64,000 nt of DNA, from NCBI RefSeq assembly GCF_000828475.1, contig NZ_AP014648.1, positions 1,302,001-1,366,000 of the forward strand, written 5' to 3'. Made by a program: the position numbers and the translations under genes. Positions 6,088 through 15,338 of the stretch are shown one piece after another (position 1 is the first letter of the stretch; each line of letters opens with the position of its first letter). The notes beneath the pieces are model-generated. The model did not search any database, was not told where the DNA came from, and saw only the letters and a program-made list of their open reading frames with translations. Source of the stretch: Methyloceanibacter caenitepidi. GTDB taxonomy: Bacteria; Pseudomonadota; Alphaproteobacteria; Rhizobiales; Methyloligellaceae.

Positions 6088-8544
6088 ATGGAACTCCGTG
6101 TCACGGCGGCGCATTCCGCGTCGCGTTCGTCCAGGAAACTCAGCGAAGTTAGAGAGCGGCTGCTCGCCTTGGCGGCCTCTGCGGCGCTCATTGCCCTATC
6201 GGGTGAAATAGTTCATGCACAGGAGACCGGGAAAACAACCGGAGAGGGCGGCCTAGAATCGGGCGTGACCGGCAACGGCGCCCCCGCCGCCACGGGCGGC
6301 AGCCCCGATCCTGGAGCCGACACCCAGGTCCCTCCGGTGATCGTCGAGCAGGATCCCGACATTGAGGCCGCGCCCGCCGTGGTCGAGGCGGAGCCCGACC
6401 CTGAGCCGAGGCCGCGGCCCCGCCCCGCGCCGCGCACCACCGCGAGCGCTCCCGTGAGCGCGCCCGCCGCCACGGCCGACGGCGGCTACGCCTCCCAGGA
6501 CGCGATCGAGGAGGCGATCTTCGATCTCCCCGTGGACGGCAGCACGCTGAACCGCGGCTCGTCGGGCGTCGACGGCTATTACGCCGCGGGCACCTCGTCC
6601 GCGACCAAGACGAATACGCTGATCATGAACATCCCGGGCTCGGTCTCGATCATCCCCGAGGAGCTCGCCGAGGATCAGGCCGCCAACACGCTCGGCCAGG
6701 CGCTGCTCTACGTTCCGGGCATCGCCGTGCAGCAGGGCGAGGGGCATCGCGATCAGCTGACCTTCCGCGGCCAGGAAACCACCGCGGACTTTTTCGTCGA
6801 CGGCGTGCGCGACGACATCGAGACGTTCCGCGATCTCTACAACGTCCAGACCATCGAGGTGCTCAAAGGCCCGAACGCCATGATCTTCGGCCGCGGCGGC
6901 GGCGGTGGCGTGATCAACCGCGTCACCAAGCGCGCCGACGGCGTTCCGATCTACGAGGGCACGGTGCAGGTCGGCAGCTGGGGCCGCGCGCGCGGGACGG
7001 CAGACGTCGGCCAGGCGATCTCGCCCAACGCCGCGTTCCGCCTGAATGCCATGTACGAGGACTCGGAGACGTTCCGGGAATTCTCGTGGCTCGAGCGCTA
7101 CGGCATCAATCCGACCATGGGCTTCAAGCTCGGCGAGCGGACCACGCTGCATTTCAGCTACGAGTACAAGACCCACGACCAGAACATCGACCGCGGCGGT
7201 CCGTCGATCGACGGCAGGCCGTTTCAGGCTCCCCTCGAGACGTATTTCGGCCAGCCCTTCGCGAGCTTGACCACGTTCGACGGGCACGTGGCCACGGCGA
7301 CGCTCGAGCACGAGACCACGGGCGGCCTGCAGATCCGCAACCACACCTTCTTCGCGGACTACGACAAGCTCTACCAGAACATTTTCGCATCTTCGGCGGT
7401 GAACGCGCCGGGGCCGGGTCTGGTGGAGCTCGACGGCTATCAAAATATCGAAGCCCGCCAGAACTTCGTCAATCAGACGGACTTCTCCTATTCGTTCGCG
7501 CACGGGCAGCACCTCCGCCACACGCTGGTGGGCGGCCTGGAGTTCGGCGTGCAAAAGAACGATGCGTTCCGCAATCTGCCGGTCTTCGTGGCGCCGGGTT
7601 CCGGCATCTTCACCCTCGACGTGCCGGTGGCCGATCCGACGGTCTTCACCAGGACCCTGTACAACCGGCCGAACCGGCGCCGTTTCACCGACCTCGATAC
7701 GTCGAGCGCCTTCATCCAGGATCAGTTCGAGATCACGCGCTATTTCGAGCTGATCGGCGGCATCCGCTTCGACCGCTTCGACGTCAGCTTCGAGGATACG
7801 CTGAACGGCTTCCAGACCTCGCGCGTCGACGACGAGTGGTCGCCCCGCGTCGGCGGCGTCGTCAAGCCGTGGGAGAGCCTGCATTTCTATGCGAGCTACG
7901 CCAAGTCGTTCCTGCCGGCGAATGGCGACAATTTCGGCGAACTCAGCGTCACGGCGTCGGATCTGGAGCCGGAGACGTTCGAGAACTACGAGACGGGCTT
8001 CAAGTGGACGATCATGCCGCGCCTGCTGTTGCAGGGCGCGATCTACCGCCTGGACCGCGACAACCAGGCGGTGACCATCGGTCCCGACACCTTCGCGCGC
8101 GGCCTGACCCGGACGCGGGGCAAGGAGATCGAGATCAGCGGCTACGTCACCGACAAGTGGCAGGTGTTCGGCGGCTATGCCCACACGGACTCCGAGATCC
8201 TCTTCGCCGGCGACGATCTCTCCCTGGTCGGCAACTCGGTGGAGTCCGTCCCGGTCGACACCTTCTCGATGTGGAACAAGTACCAGCTCACCAAGAAATG
8301 GGGCGTGGGCCTCGGCGTCATCTACCAGGCGGGCTGGTTCGCCGAGGCGAACAACGCGGTTAAGGTGCCGAGCTACACGCGGTTCGACAGTGCCGTCTAT
8401 TACGACATCAACGAGCACTGGTCCGCGCAGCTCAATGTCGAGAACATGTTCGACACCGAGTACTGGATCTCCTCGCACAACAACAACAACATCTCCTACG
8501 GGGCGCCGACCTCGGCCTTCGTGACCATGAAGGCGAAGTGGTAG
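6088..8544 (+). CDS. TonB-dependent siderophore receptor
   Basis: An 818-residue outer-membrane receptor for energised uptake of a ferric siderophore, probably catecholate (Fiu/FhuE-like). It has a signal peptide ending near ALSGEIVHAQE. An unusually Pro/Glu/Arg-rich linker (about residues 75-125, including EPRPRPRPAPR) follows. The plug domain (about 176-285) contains NIPGSVSIIPEELAED, LTFRGQETTADFFVDGVRDD and VLKGPNAMIFGRGGGGGVIN. The 22-strand barrel ends in the expected aromatic residue (TMKAKW). Length is normal for the family. Codon use is markedly more G+C rich than in the flanking metal genes. A decayed paralogue lies just upstream. The substrate is inferred from family resemblance. 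Confidence 0.92.
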   Translation: MELRVTAAHSASRSSRKLSEVRERLLALAASAALIALSGEIVHAQETGKTTGEGGLESGVTGNGAPAATGGSPDPGADTQVPPVIVEQDPDIEAAPAVVEAEPDPEPRPRPRPAPRTTASAPVSAPAATADGGYASQDAIEEAIFDLPVDGSTLNRGSSGVDGYYAAGTSSATKTNTLIMNIPGSVSIIPEELAEDQAANTLGQALLYVPGIAVQQGEGHRDQLTFRGQETTADFFVDGVRDDIETFRDLYNVQTIEVLKGPNAMIFGRGGGGGVINRVTKRADGVPIYEGTVQVGSWGRARGTADVGQAISPNAAFRLNAMYEDSETFREFSWLERYGINPTMGFKLGERTTLHFSYEYKTHDQNIDRGGPSIDGRPFQAPLETYFGQPFASLTTFDGHVATATLEHETTGGLQIRNHTFFADYDKLYQNIFASSAVNAPGPGLVELDGYQNIEARQNFVNQTDFSYSFAHGQHLRHTLVGGLEFGVQKNDAFRNLPVFVAPGSGIFTLDVPVADPTVFTRTLYNRPNRRRFTDLDTSSAFIQDQFEITRYFELIGGIRFDRFDVSFEDTLNGFQTSRVDDEWSPRVGGVVKPWESLHFYASYAKSFLPANGDNFGELSVTASDLEPETFENYETGFKWTIMPRLLLQGAIYRLDRDNQAVTIGPDTFARGLTRTRGKEIEISGYVTDKWQVFGGYAHTDSEILFAGDDLSLVGNSVESVPVDTFSMWNKYQLTKKWGVGLGVIYQAGWFAEANNAVKVPSYTRFDSAVYYDINEHWSAQLNVENMFDTEYWISSHNNNNISYGAPTSAFVTMKAKW

Positions 8545-8714
8545 GATCTAGAAACCGCTAGAGGTCCACTCTGACCCGTCCGCTCGCTGTGATCAGGAGG
8601 GCCGTGGACGCCCCCGCCCATCCTTCGCTGTCGCAGTGGTGAAGTCTTGATTCGGCCTTGAATTCCCTCTAACTTTCGTAGGTTAGTTAGGGGCCTACTT
8701 CGTCTATAAATCTC
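8545..8714. other. Intergenic region before the efflux operon
   Basis: No gene is seen. TTCGTAGGTTAGTTAGGGGCC at about 8675-8695 is A/T-richer than its surroundings and may hold the promoter of the metal-efflux operon that begins at 8715. Confidence 0.3.
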
Positions 8715-9116
8715 ATGCATAGAGCACGCAAGTTCGCCATTTTCGCGTTGGTGGCACTCCTTCTTCCGGCTTCAGCCGTGGGAGCGTCGCTAGTCTGGTG
8801 TGTGGGCCTCAACGGGCACAACGCTATCGAAAGCGCGGCGTCCAGCCATCATCATGAGACGTCCAGGTTTTCTTCTCAGGTGCGTGAGCTTTGCGTGGAA
8901 GGCGGACGCTGCCTAAATTATGATGTATTGCAGCTCGCTGAAGTTCCAAAGAAATTGGCTTCGCTTGCATCGCCATCGAAGAATCCGACTGCCTCAGCGA
9001 TCATTTCGCATAATTATTTTGATGGCTCCGAATCTCCCTTGGAAGTGGTCCGCACTTGGACTGGTGTTGTCGCCAGCCAACTCGCCCATCTCCGCACCGT
9101 TGTGCTGCTGATCTAA
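8715..9116 (+). CDS. Secreted protein of unknown function at head of efflux operon
   Basis: A 133-residue protein with a clear signal peptide (ARKFAIFALVALLLPASAVG). Three spaced cysteines (LVWCVGLNGHNAIES, RELCVEGGRCLNY) and a HHH cluster follow, which could bind metal in the periplasm. It is transcribed in the same direction as, and 74 bases before, the CzcC-type gene, so it is probably the first gene of that operon. I recognise no named domain. The function is inferred from position only. Confidence 0.6.
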   Translation: MHRARKFAIFALVALLLPASAVGASLVWCVGLNGHNAIESAASSHHHETSRFSSQVRELCVEGGRCLNYDVLQLAEVPKKLASLASPSKNPTASAIISHNYFDGSESPLEVVRTWTGVVASQLAHLRTVVLLI

Positions 9117-9190
9117 CTCTCTCCGATTACAGGCACTGACTTCGCGTGCATCAAGCGCGCAGTCATCTATCGCCGTGTATGGGGGGGGAA

Positions 9191-10570
9191 ATGATCGCAA
9201 CAAAAATACGACGGTTTATCATCTTGATTCTGACGCTTTCGCTGTCCGCCTGCTACAAGCAGCCGGTTTCCTATCTCGATGGCGGGCCATCCACCTTGGC
9301 GGATGGAAGCCGCCTAAACGCCGAGACGGACGTCTCAGCGGTCACGCCAGCCGATAAGACTGTCGTTCGCTACGCGAACGCATCGCGCTATCCGGACTCG
9401 CAGGCAACTTATACTGGCACGGTCACGCTGAGCGATGCGGTTCGGCGCGCTCTCCGTTACAGCCCGGCCTTGGAGGCTGCGTCGATCGAGGTTGATGCCA
9501 AGCGCGCGGAAACTGTTCAGGCGGGCCTTAGACCAAACCCTGTCATCACGGGAGATGTACAGAATGTCGGACAGGATGTTCAGGAATCTACTTTGGAGCT
9601 CTCTCAGGTCATTCTTCTTGGCGGAAAGCGGCTAAAGCGTATCAGGGCCGCCGAGCTCGATGTCGGGGTCGCGGAATGGGATTACGAAGCTGTGCGTCTG
9701 CGGACAGCGAGCAACACTGCGGAGGACTTTGTCGACGTTCTGGGAAGCCAACGACGGATTCAGATCCTTGGCGAGCTCGAGGGCGTGGCCAGACAGCTCA
9801 AGAAAGCGGTGAACGAACGGGTGGATGCCGGAACGATAAGTGCGGTTGACCTAAAGAGAACCGAGATCGAAGTCATTCGTGCGCAGTCCCAGCTAAGTCA
9901 AGAAAAATCGCTCCTTGGCGTTCTACGCCGCCGGCTCGCGAACAACTGGGGTGCGCGCAGCGCAGACTTTGAGTACGTCAAGGGTGACTTGGCGACGGGC
10001 ACTCGTCTGCCGTCGGCAGACCAACTCAGCGCTTTTTTGTCTTCGAATCCTGACGTTGCACGCTGGACGACCGAGATGATGCAGCGGGAGGCCGTTCTTA
10101 GGTTAGAGAAGTCCAAACGGATACCCGACCTGACTGTCGGCGCTGGCGCGCGGAACGTAAGGGACGCTGACGAAACGGGAGCCCTAGTTGGCCTCTCGAT
10201 TCCGCTACCGGTATTTGATCGCAATCAGGGCAATATCGCTGCCGCACAAACCCGCGTTTTCAAGGCGCGACGCGAGACAATGGCCGCAAGAATCGATGTG
10301 AATTCCCAGATGCTGGAGGCCTACGGCGACCTTGTGGTTGCCTCCCGAAAGCTTGAGGCCCTGCAGAAACAGATCCTGCCTACCGCTCAAGAAGTCTACG
10401 CAGACACGAACAAGGGCTATGCCGCCGGAGAGTTCGATCTCTTGAGCGTTTTGGATTCTCAGCGAACCCTGTTTGCGACACGCCTGGAGATCGTGAATGC
10501 GCAGGCGGACTTCCAAAAGGCAAAGGTGAGAATCGAAGCTTTGATTGGACGCAGCCTCTATGACTTCTGA
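9191..10570 (+). CDS. TolC-family outer-membrane efflux channel (CzcC type)
   Basis: Outer-membrane channel of a heavy-metal RND tripartite pump. The ATG at 9191, preceded by a G-rich ribosome binding site, opens a lipoprotein signal (IILILTLSLSAC) with the lipid-anchored cysteine at about residue 21. Two TolC repeats follow: LSDAVRRALRYSPALEAASI and the helix with AEDFVDVLGSQRRIQILGEL, then LSIPLPVFDRNQGNIAAAQT. The end AAGEFDLLSVLDSQRTLFAT is typical of CzcC/CusC. Length (459 residues) is normal. The gene overlaps the adaptor start by 11 bases, indicating translational coupling. An earlier frame start at 9146 is unlikely because it would bury the signal peptide. Confidence 0.9.
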   Translation: MIATKIRRFIILILTLSLSACYKQPVSYLDGGPSTLADGSRLNAETDVSAVTPADKTVVRYANASRYPDSQATYTGTVTLSDAVRRALRYSPALEAASIEVDAKRAETVQAGLRPNPVITGDVQNVGQDVQESTLELSQVILLGGKRLKRIRAAELDVGVAEWDYEAVRLRTASNTAEDFVDVLGSQRRIQILGELEGVARQLKKAVNERVDAGTISAVDLKRTEIEVIRAQSQLSQEKSLLGVLRRRLANNWGARSADFEYVKGDLATGTRLPSADQLSAFLSSNPDVARWTTEMMQREAVLRLEKSKRIPDLTVGAGARNVRDADETGALVGLSIPLPVFDRNQGNIAAAQTRVFKARRETMAARIDVNSQMLEAYGDLVVASRKLEALQKQILPTAQEVYADTNKGYAAGEFDLLSVLDSQRTLFATRLEIVNAQADFQKAKVRIEALIGRSLYDF

Positions 10571-11948
10571 GAAGAATGGGAATCAACGACGCCCGCTGAA
10601 CCGGCTGCTCATTGGGACGGCAATTCTTGTCGTCTTGATGGTTATGGCCGCCGTTGCTGTTTGGCTTCCATACTCGAGAGCAACGATTAATTCCCTCGTG
10701 ACCACCGGTGTCGAGCGTGCAGAGACCAGCATCAACGGTGCTGGAACGGGCCCCGACCGATCGGATCCGCCCCATGCTGAGAATAGTGACGAACAATCAA
10801 AAACCGAGACCGAGAAAGACCAAGTTGCAGCAATCGGTGGCCCGGCGGACGACGGCGAATCATCGTCAGGGCAGCACGAGTCTGAAGGGGAAGGGGCGCC
10901 GGACCTCGGTGTCGAAAATCTCAAGCGCCTCGGTATCAAAGTCGCTGTCGCTGACGACAGCCCAATGGTGATGGATATCGAGCGTCCCGCAGAAGTGAAA
11001 TTCGACAACGATCGGGTGGTTCACGTCGTGCCCCGCGTTGCTGGCGTGGTTAGCAGTGTGTCGGTGTCAGAAGGTGAGGTTGTCGAGGAGGACGAGGTCC
11101 TCGCGGTCGTTCATAGTCGAGAGCTCGCGGAAATGAAATCAGCGTATCTCGCTGATCTGGAGCGGCGAGACTTGGCATGGGAGAATTTCGACCGAGCGAA
11201 GCGGCTTTGGGAGAAAAAGATCTCTTCCGAGAAGGACTATCTGGCACAGAAGACCGCATTGGCTGAGGCGGACATTGCTTTGACCGCCTCGCAGCAGAAG
11301 CTTCGCGCGCTTGGTCTATCACAAAGCTACCTCGACAAGCTTAAGGATGGCGCGGTTGAAGACCTTGCGAAATATGAGATACGCGCGCCGATTACCGGAA
11401 CTGTCATTAAGAAGCACATCAGCCTCGGTGAGGCTGTGTCCGTCGACAGTGACGCATTTATGGTAGCCGACACGTCGACCGTCTGGGTGGACATAACAGT
11501 CTATCCCGAGGACCTACGAGAGGTTGGCGCCGGACAAATTGTCCAAATTCAACTTGACGAGAACGACGTCGTTGAAGGGCAGATAGCCTTCGTCACGGCC
11601 GATGTACAAGAGGAGACGCGCACCGCCGTCGCGCGGGTCATCAGGGACAATGCAGGAGGCCGATTGAAGCCAGGCATGTTCGTCAAGGCGTGGATTGAAC
11701 TGAGCCAAGAGACCGGCGGCGTTCGCGTTCCCAAGACTGCAGTGCAAAACTTCAACAACAACACCGTGGTCTTTGTCCAGGAGGGGGAAAGCTTCGAGCC
11801 GAGACCCGTCAAGCCTGGCCGCGAAAACTCGAAATACGTCCAAGTTCTATCGGGGCTTACTAAAGGAGAGAGCTACGTTGAAGAGGGGGCGTTCACGCTG
11901 AAAGCACTCATCCAGAAGGCACAAATGGGCGAAGGCCACGGTCACTGA
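10560..11948 (+). CDS. RND efflux periplasmic adaptor (CzcB type)
   Basis: Periplasmic membrane-fusion protein of the efflux pump. The start chosen is the ATG at 10560, which overlaps the channel gene stop. An N-terminal anchor (LLIGTAILVVLMVMAAVAVW) is followed by a long acidic, low-complexity linker. The core then comes in order: VVPRVAGVVSSVSVSEGEVV (lipoyl half), a coiled-coil hairpin, YEIRAPITGTVIKKHISLGE (second lipoyl half), and the barrel VADTSTVWVDITVYPEDL. The membrane-proximal domain ends in a His-containing tail (GEGHGH) that could bind metal. At 462 residues it is within the family range. It lies 7 bases before the pump gene. Confidence 0.9.
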   Translation: MTSEKNGNQRRPLNRLLIGTAILVVLMVMAAVAVWLPYSRATINSLVTTGVERAETSINGAGTGPDRSDPPHAENSDEQSKTETEKDQVAAIGGPADDGESSSGQHESEGEGAPDLGVENLKRLGIKVAVADDSPMVMDIERPAEVKFDNDRVVHVVPRVAGVVSSVSVSEGEVVEEDEVLAVVHSRELAEMKSAYLADLERRDLAWENFDRAKRLWEKKISSEKDYLAQKTALAEADIALTASQQKLRALGLSQSYLDKLKDGAVEDLAKYEIRAPITGTVIKKHISLGEAVSVDSDAFMVADTSTVWVDITVYPEDLREVGAGQIVQIQLDENDVVEGQIAFVTADVQEETRTAVARVIRDNAGGRLKPGMFVKAWIELSQETGGVRVPKTAVQNFNNNTVVFVQEGESFEPRPVKPGRENSKYVQVLSGLTKGESYVEEGAFTLKALIQKAQMGEGHGH

Positions 11949-11955
11949 GGATGCC

Positions 11956-14900
11956 ATGCTGAACAGGCTCGTCGAGATTTCACTTCAGTACAAATTCCTC
12001 GTGATCATTGCGTTTCTTGTCGTGGGCTTTCTCGGCTGGCGGGCGGTGACCAACGTGCCAATCGATGCCTTTCCTGACGTGACGCCAGTCCAGGTGAACA
12101 TCTACACAGAATCGCCGGGCCTTGCAGCCGAGGACGTAGAGCAACTCCTCACATTTCCCGTTGAATCGGCCATGGCTGGTCTGCCCAACGTCGACGAAAT
12201 CCGCTCGGTAAGCTTATTTGGCCTATCTTACGTAGCCGTCTATTTCGCGGACGACGTAGACATTTATTTCGCGCGTCGCCTTGTAATGGAGAGGTTGGCT
12301 GAAGTGGGCGACCGGATCCCTGAAGGGTATGGCACGCCGGAAATGGGACCGAACGCTTCTGGCCTCGGTCAAGTCTATTGGTACACGCTGGAACGTACCG
12401 ATGAGAAACTTGCCGAGGACATTTCCGACATGGATTTGCGCACCCTTCAAGATTGGTCAGTTCGATTGATCTTGAGAACCGCTCCCGGCGTCGATGACGT
12501 GATGTCCTGGGGCGGTCAGGAGCGGCAATATCAGGTCCAGATCGATCCCCTTAAGCTCATCAAATACAAGCTCGGCTATAGAGATATCATCGAGGCGATT
12601 GAGGCGAACAATCGGCAGGTTGGCGGCCAGTACATCGATCAAGGGCCAGAGCAGTTCCTAGTGCGAGGGCTGGGTCTCGTCGCGAATGAGAACAACATCG
12701 GCGATATCGTTCTGAAAGTTCACGATGGATCTGCTGTATACCTCCGCGACGTGGCCAAAATCACTCAGGCTCCCGCCTTGCGTTTCGGCGCCGTGACCCG
12801 CGACGGTAAAGAGGTGGTTCTTGGAATGTCTTTGGCGCGTATTGGAGAAAACGCCAAAGACGTAGTCGATGCAGTGAAGGGCAAGCTCTCCGTAGCGGAG
12901 CAGGCTCTGCCAGAAGGCATCGTTCTGAAGCCCATATATGACCGTACAGAGTTGGTGGAAAAAGCCGTAGGCACCGCGGAACGCGCCCTGATTGAAGGGT
13001 CGATCCTCGTTGCCATTGTGCTTTTTTTGTTTCTCGGCGAGTTGCGGTCGGCTTTCGTCGTTATCGCCGCGCTGCCGCTCGCAATGCTTATCGCGTTTAT
13101 TTTTATGGAGCAGGCAGGACTCTCCGCCAATCTCATGTCTCTAGCCGGCCTCGCCATCGGTATCGGCATGATGGTCGACGGCGCCGTCGTGATGGTCGAA
13201 AACTCGTTCCGCATCATGGCGGAACGGAAGTCAGCCGGCGAGGAGGTGAACCGAACGGCAGCGGTTCTCACCGCCGCACGCGAAGTTGCTAACCCAATTG
13301 CATTCGCCATTCTGATTATTATCGTTGTCTTTCTGCCTCTCTTTAGCTTGCAAGGCCTGGAAGGCAAGCTGTTTAAGCCGATGGCTTTCAATATCAGCTT
13401 CGCCATGGCGGGCTCGCTTCTTCTGACGCTTACAATTATTCCCGTCTTGGCGGCGATCATTCTCAAACCCAAGGAGGAGCGCGACACCCTTATCGTTCGC
13501 TGGATCAAGCGGGGGTATCTGCCCCTTCTCGCGTGGTCATTGGCCAACAAGGGAAAAGTGGTTGTTGCTGCTGGGCTACTGCTGGTGCTCAGCCTGGCGC
13601 TCTTCCCCCTTTTAGGCAAAGAATTTATGCCGCAGCTACAGGAGGGCTCAATCATGTGGCGGGTGACCTCCATCCCTTCAACGTCTCTCGACGAATCGAT
13701 CGAGATCTCGAAAAGAATCGAAGCTGCGCTAGCTGAATTCCCTGAGGTCGAAACGACGATCGCGATGATTGGACGGGCCGAGAAGGGTGAGACAGCCGAC
13801 GTCAACTATATGGAAGTCTATACGGCGCTGAGGCCGCAAGACGAATGGCCATCCCGTCTGTCAATTGAAGATCTCGCCACTGCCATGCGTAAGACGCTGG
13901 AAGAAACAGTTCCGACGGCGGTGATCGCCTTTACGCAGCCAATCCAGATGCGTGTTGAAGAGCTGATTTCAGGTGTGCGGGCGACGCTCGCTGCCAAACT
14001 CTACGGCCAAGATCTCGCCGAACTTGACCGGTTGAGCCAAGATATCAAAGGGGTTATCGCTGGAGTGCCGGGCGTAGCGGATCTGTCACTTGAGGCAAAC
14101 CTGGGCAAGCCCCAAATTCGCATTCAGGTCGACCGCGAAGAACTCGCACGTTATGGATTGAATGCAGATGACGTGTTGACGATCGTGCGCACTGGTATCG
14201 GCAACCAGCCGGTGTCCACTCTAATAGAAGGGGTGAAGCGCTTCGACATCACTGCACGGCTCCAGGACACATCGAAGCAGTCAGTCGAAGCAATCAAGAA
14301 TATCCCCTTACGTACGCCTGACGGCGCTATCGTTCTGCTGTCACGGGTGGCCGACGTGTCTGTAGCCGAAGGCTATTCCTTCATCCGCCGGGAACAGCTT
14401 CAGCGTTATGCAGTCATCCAAATGGATGTTCGCGGGCGCGACGTGGACAGTTTTGTGCAGGATGCCAATAAAGCGATCGAGCAGAAGGTCAATTTACCTC
14501 CTGGATATTGGATCGAATGGGGCGGTGCATTCGAGAACCAGCAGCGCGCCCTTGCGCGCCTCTCCATCATCGTCCCGCTGACGATCTTCTTTATCTTCGT
14601 TCTGCTTCAAACCGCCTTCAATTCCGTTCGTCAGGCAGTGCTGATCATTGCCAACGTACCGTTTGCGACAATTGGTGGGCTCATTTTTCTATGGGTCTCG
14701 GGTCAATACTTGTCCGTACCGTCCGCGATTGGATTTATCGCCGTTTTCGGCGTGGCTATGCTTAACGGTATCGTGCTCACCTCATTCATCAATGAGTTGC
14801 GCGAAAAAGGATTTAAGATCTCAGATGCCGTGCGGCGCGGTGCCGAGCTTAGGCTTCGTCCGGTACTAATGACGGCAAGCGTCGCGATTCTCGGTCTTAT

Positions 14901-15090
14901 ACCGATGCTCTTGTCGTCGGGTGTAGGTGCTGAAACGCAGCGACCGCTCGCGACTGTCGTGGTTGGCGGCTTGATCACCTCGACCCTCCTCACACTCGTT
15001 CTGCTCCCCGTAATCTACGAGTGGGTTGAAATCAGAGTCGAAGAGCGCCGCAGCTCAGCCGAGCAAAGGCTTAGAGCGCATGAAGCCTAG
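11956..15090 (+). CDS. Heavy-metal RND efflux pump (CzcA/CusA family)
   Basis: Inner-membrane proton-driven pump that expels metal ions through the tripartite complex. The 1,044 residues match the HME-RND family. The N-terminus has the first helix and NVPIDAFPDVTPVQVNIYTE. TM4 carries the diagnostic GIGMMVDGAVVMVENS motif. The C-terminal half repeats the fold, with RPVLMTASVAILGLIPMLLS near the end. The TM4 motif is intermediate between CzcA-type (divalent) and CusA-type (Cu/Ag) versions, so the ion cannot be assigned from sequence alone. It is the last intact gene of the operon beginning at 8715; a truncated P-II-like gene overlaps its 3' end. Confidence 0.93.
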   Translation: MLNRLVEISLQYKFLVIIAFLVVGFLGWRAVTNVPIDAFPDVTPVQVNIYTESPGLAAEDVEQLLTFPVESAMAGLPNVDEIRSVSLFGLSYVAVYFADDVDIYFARRLVMERLAEVGDRIPEGYGTPEMGPNASGLGQVYWYTLERTDEKLAEDISDMDLRTLQDWSVRLILRTAPGVDDVMSWGGQERQYQVQIDPLKLIKYKLGYRDIIEAIEANNRQVGGQYIDQGPEQFLVRGLGLVANENNIGDIVLKVHDGSAVYLRDVAKITQAPALRFGAVTRDGKEVVLGMSLARIGENAKDVVDAVKGKLSVAEQALPEGIVLKPIYDRTELVEKAVGTAERALIEGSILVAIVLFLFLGELRSAFVVIAALPLAMLIAFIFMEQAGLSANLMSLAGLAIGIGMMVDGAVVMVENSFRIMAERKSAGEEVNRTAAVLTAAREVANPIAFAILIIIVVFLPLFSLQGLEGKLFKPMAFNISFAMAGSLLLTLTIIPVLAAIILKPKEERDTLIVRWIKRGYLPLLAWSLANKGKVVVAAGLLLVLSLALFPLLGKEFMPQLQEGSIMWRVTSIPSTSLDESIEISKRIEAALAEFPEVETTIAMIGRAEKGETADVNYMEVYTALRPQDEWPSRLSIEDLATAMRKTLEETVPTAVIAFTQPIQMRVEELISGVRATLAAKLYGQDLAELDRLSQDIKGVIAGVPGVADLSLEANLGKPQIRIQVDREELARYGLNADDVLTIVRTGIGNQPVSTLIEGVKRFDITARLQDTSKQSVEAIKNIPLRTPDGAIVLLSRVADVSVAEGYSFIRREQLQRYAVIQMDVRGRDVDSFVQDANKAIEQKVNLPPGYWIEWGGAFENQQRALARLSIIVPLTIFFIFVLLQTAFNSVRQAVLIIANVPFATIGGLIFLWVSGQYLSVPSAIGFIAVFGVAMLNGIVLTSFINELREKGFKISDAVRRGAELRLRPVLMTASVAILGLIPMLLSSGVGAETQRPLATVVVGGLITSTLLTLVLLPVIYEWVEIRVEERRSSAEQRLRAHEA

Positions 15091-15193
15091 GATGAAGGAG
15101 ATTAAGGCGTTCCTGCACCGCAGCCGAGTCGCGGACATCGTACATGCCCTAAGAGCGGCTGAATTCCGAAACATCTCCCTAGTCGACGTCAAA
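15080..15193 (+). pseudogene. Truncated P-II-like regulator
   Basis: A reading starting with the ATG at 15080 (or 15092) gives MKEIKAFLHRSRVADIVHAL followed by FRNISLVDVK, the first beta-alpha-beta unit of P-II/GlnB-like proteins. Such proteins are often encoded next to CzcA-type pumps. The family normally runs to ~100-110 residues with a T-loop and a second half. Here the similarity stops at about 15193, and what follows (to a stop at 15250) has no resemblance. The gene overlaps the pump stop codon by 11 bases, as an operon member would. It looks like the 5' stump left by a deletion. Confidence 0.7.
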
Positions 15194-15338
15194 CCCGCAT
15201 GCGGACCAAACCCCCGAATACAAGTGCGGTGGCTAGAAAAATCCCGGTAATTTTGGTACCGGAGAGGCCGCTAGGAGTGACTGCAGTTGTTCGCCCTGAG
15301 GGGAGGCGGGTAGGCCGCCCTGTTGTCGACGTGGCGCG

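Noticed and set aside
6253..8478. A 741-codon open frame on the minus strand inside the TonB-dependent receptor, and long frames in other phases
   Set aside because: The receptor on the plus strand has full family motifs; the antisense frames are by-products of strong G+C codon bias and encode Arg/Ala/Asp-rich low-complexity sequence.
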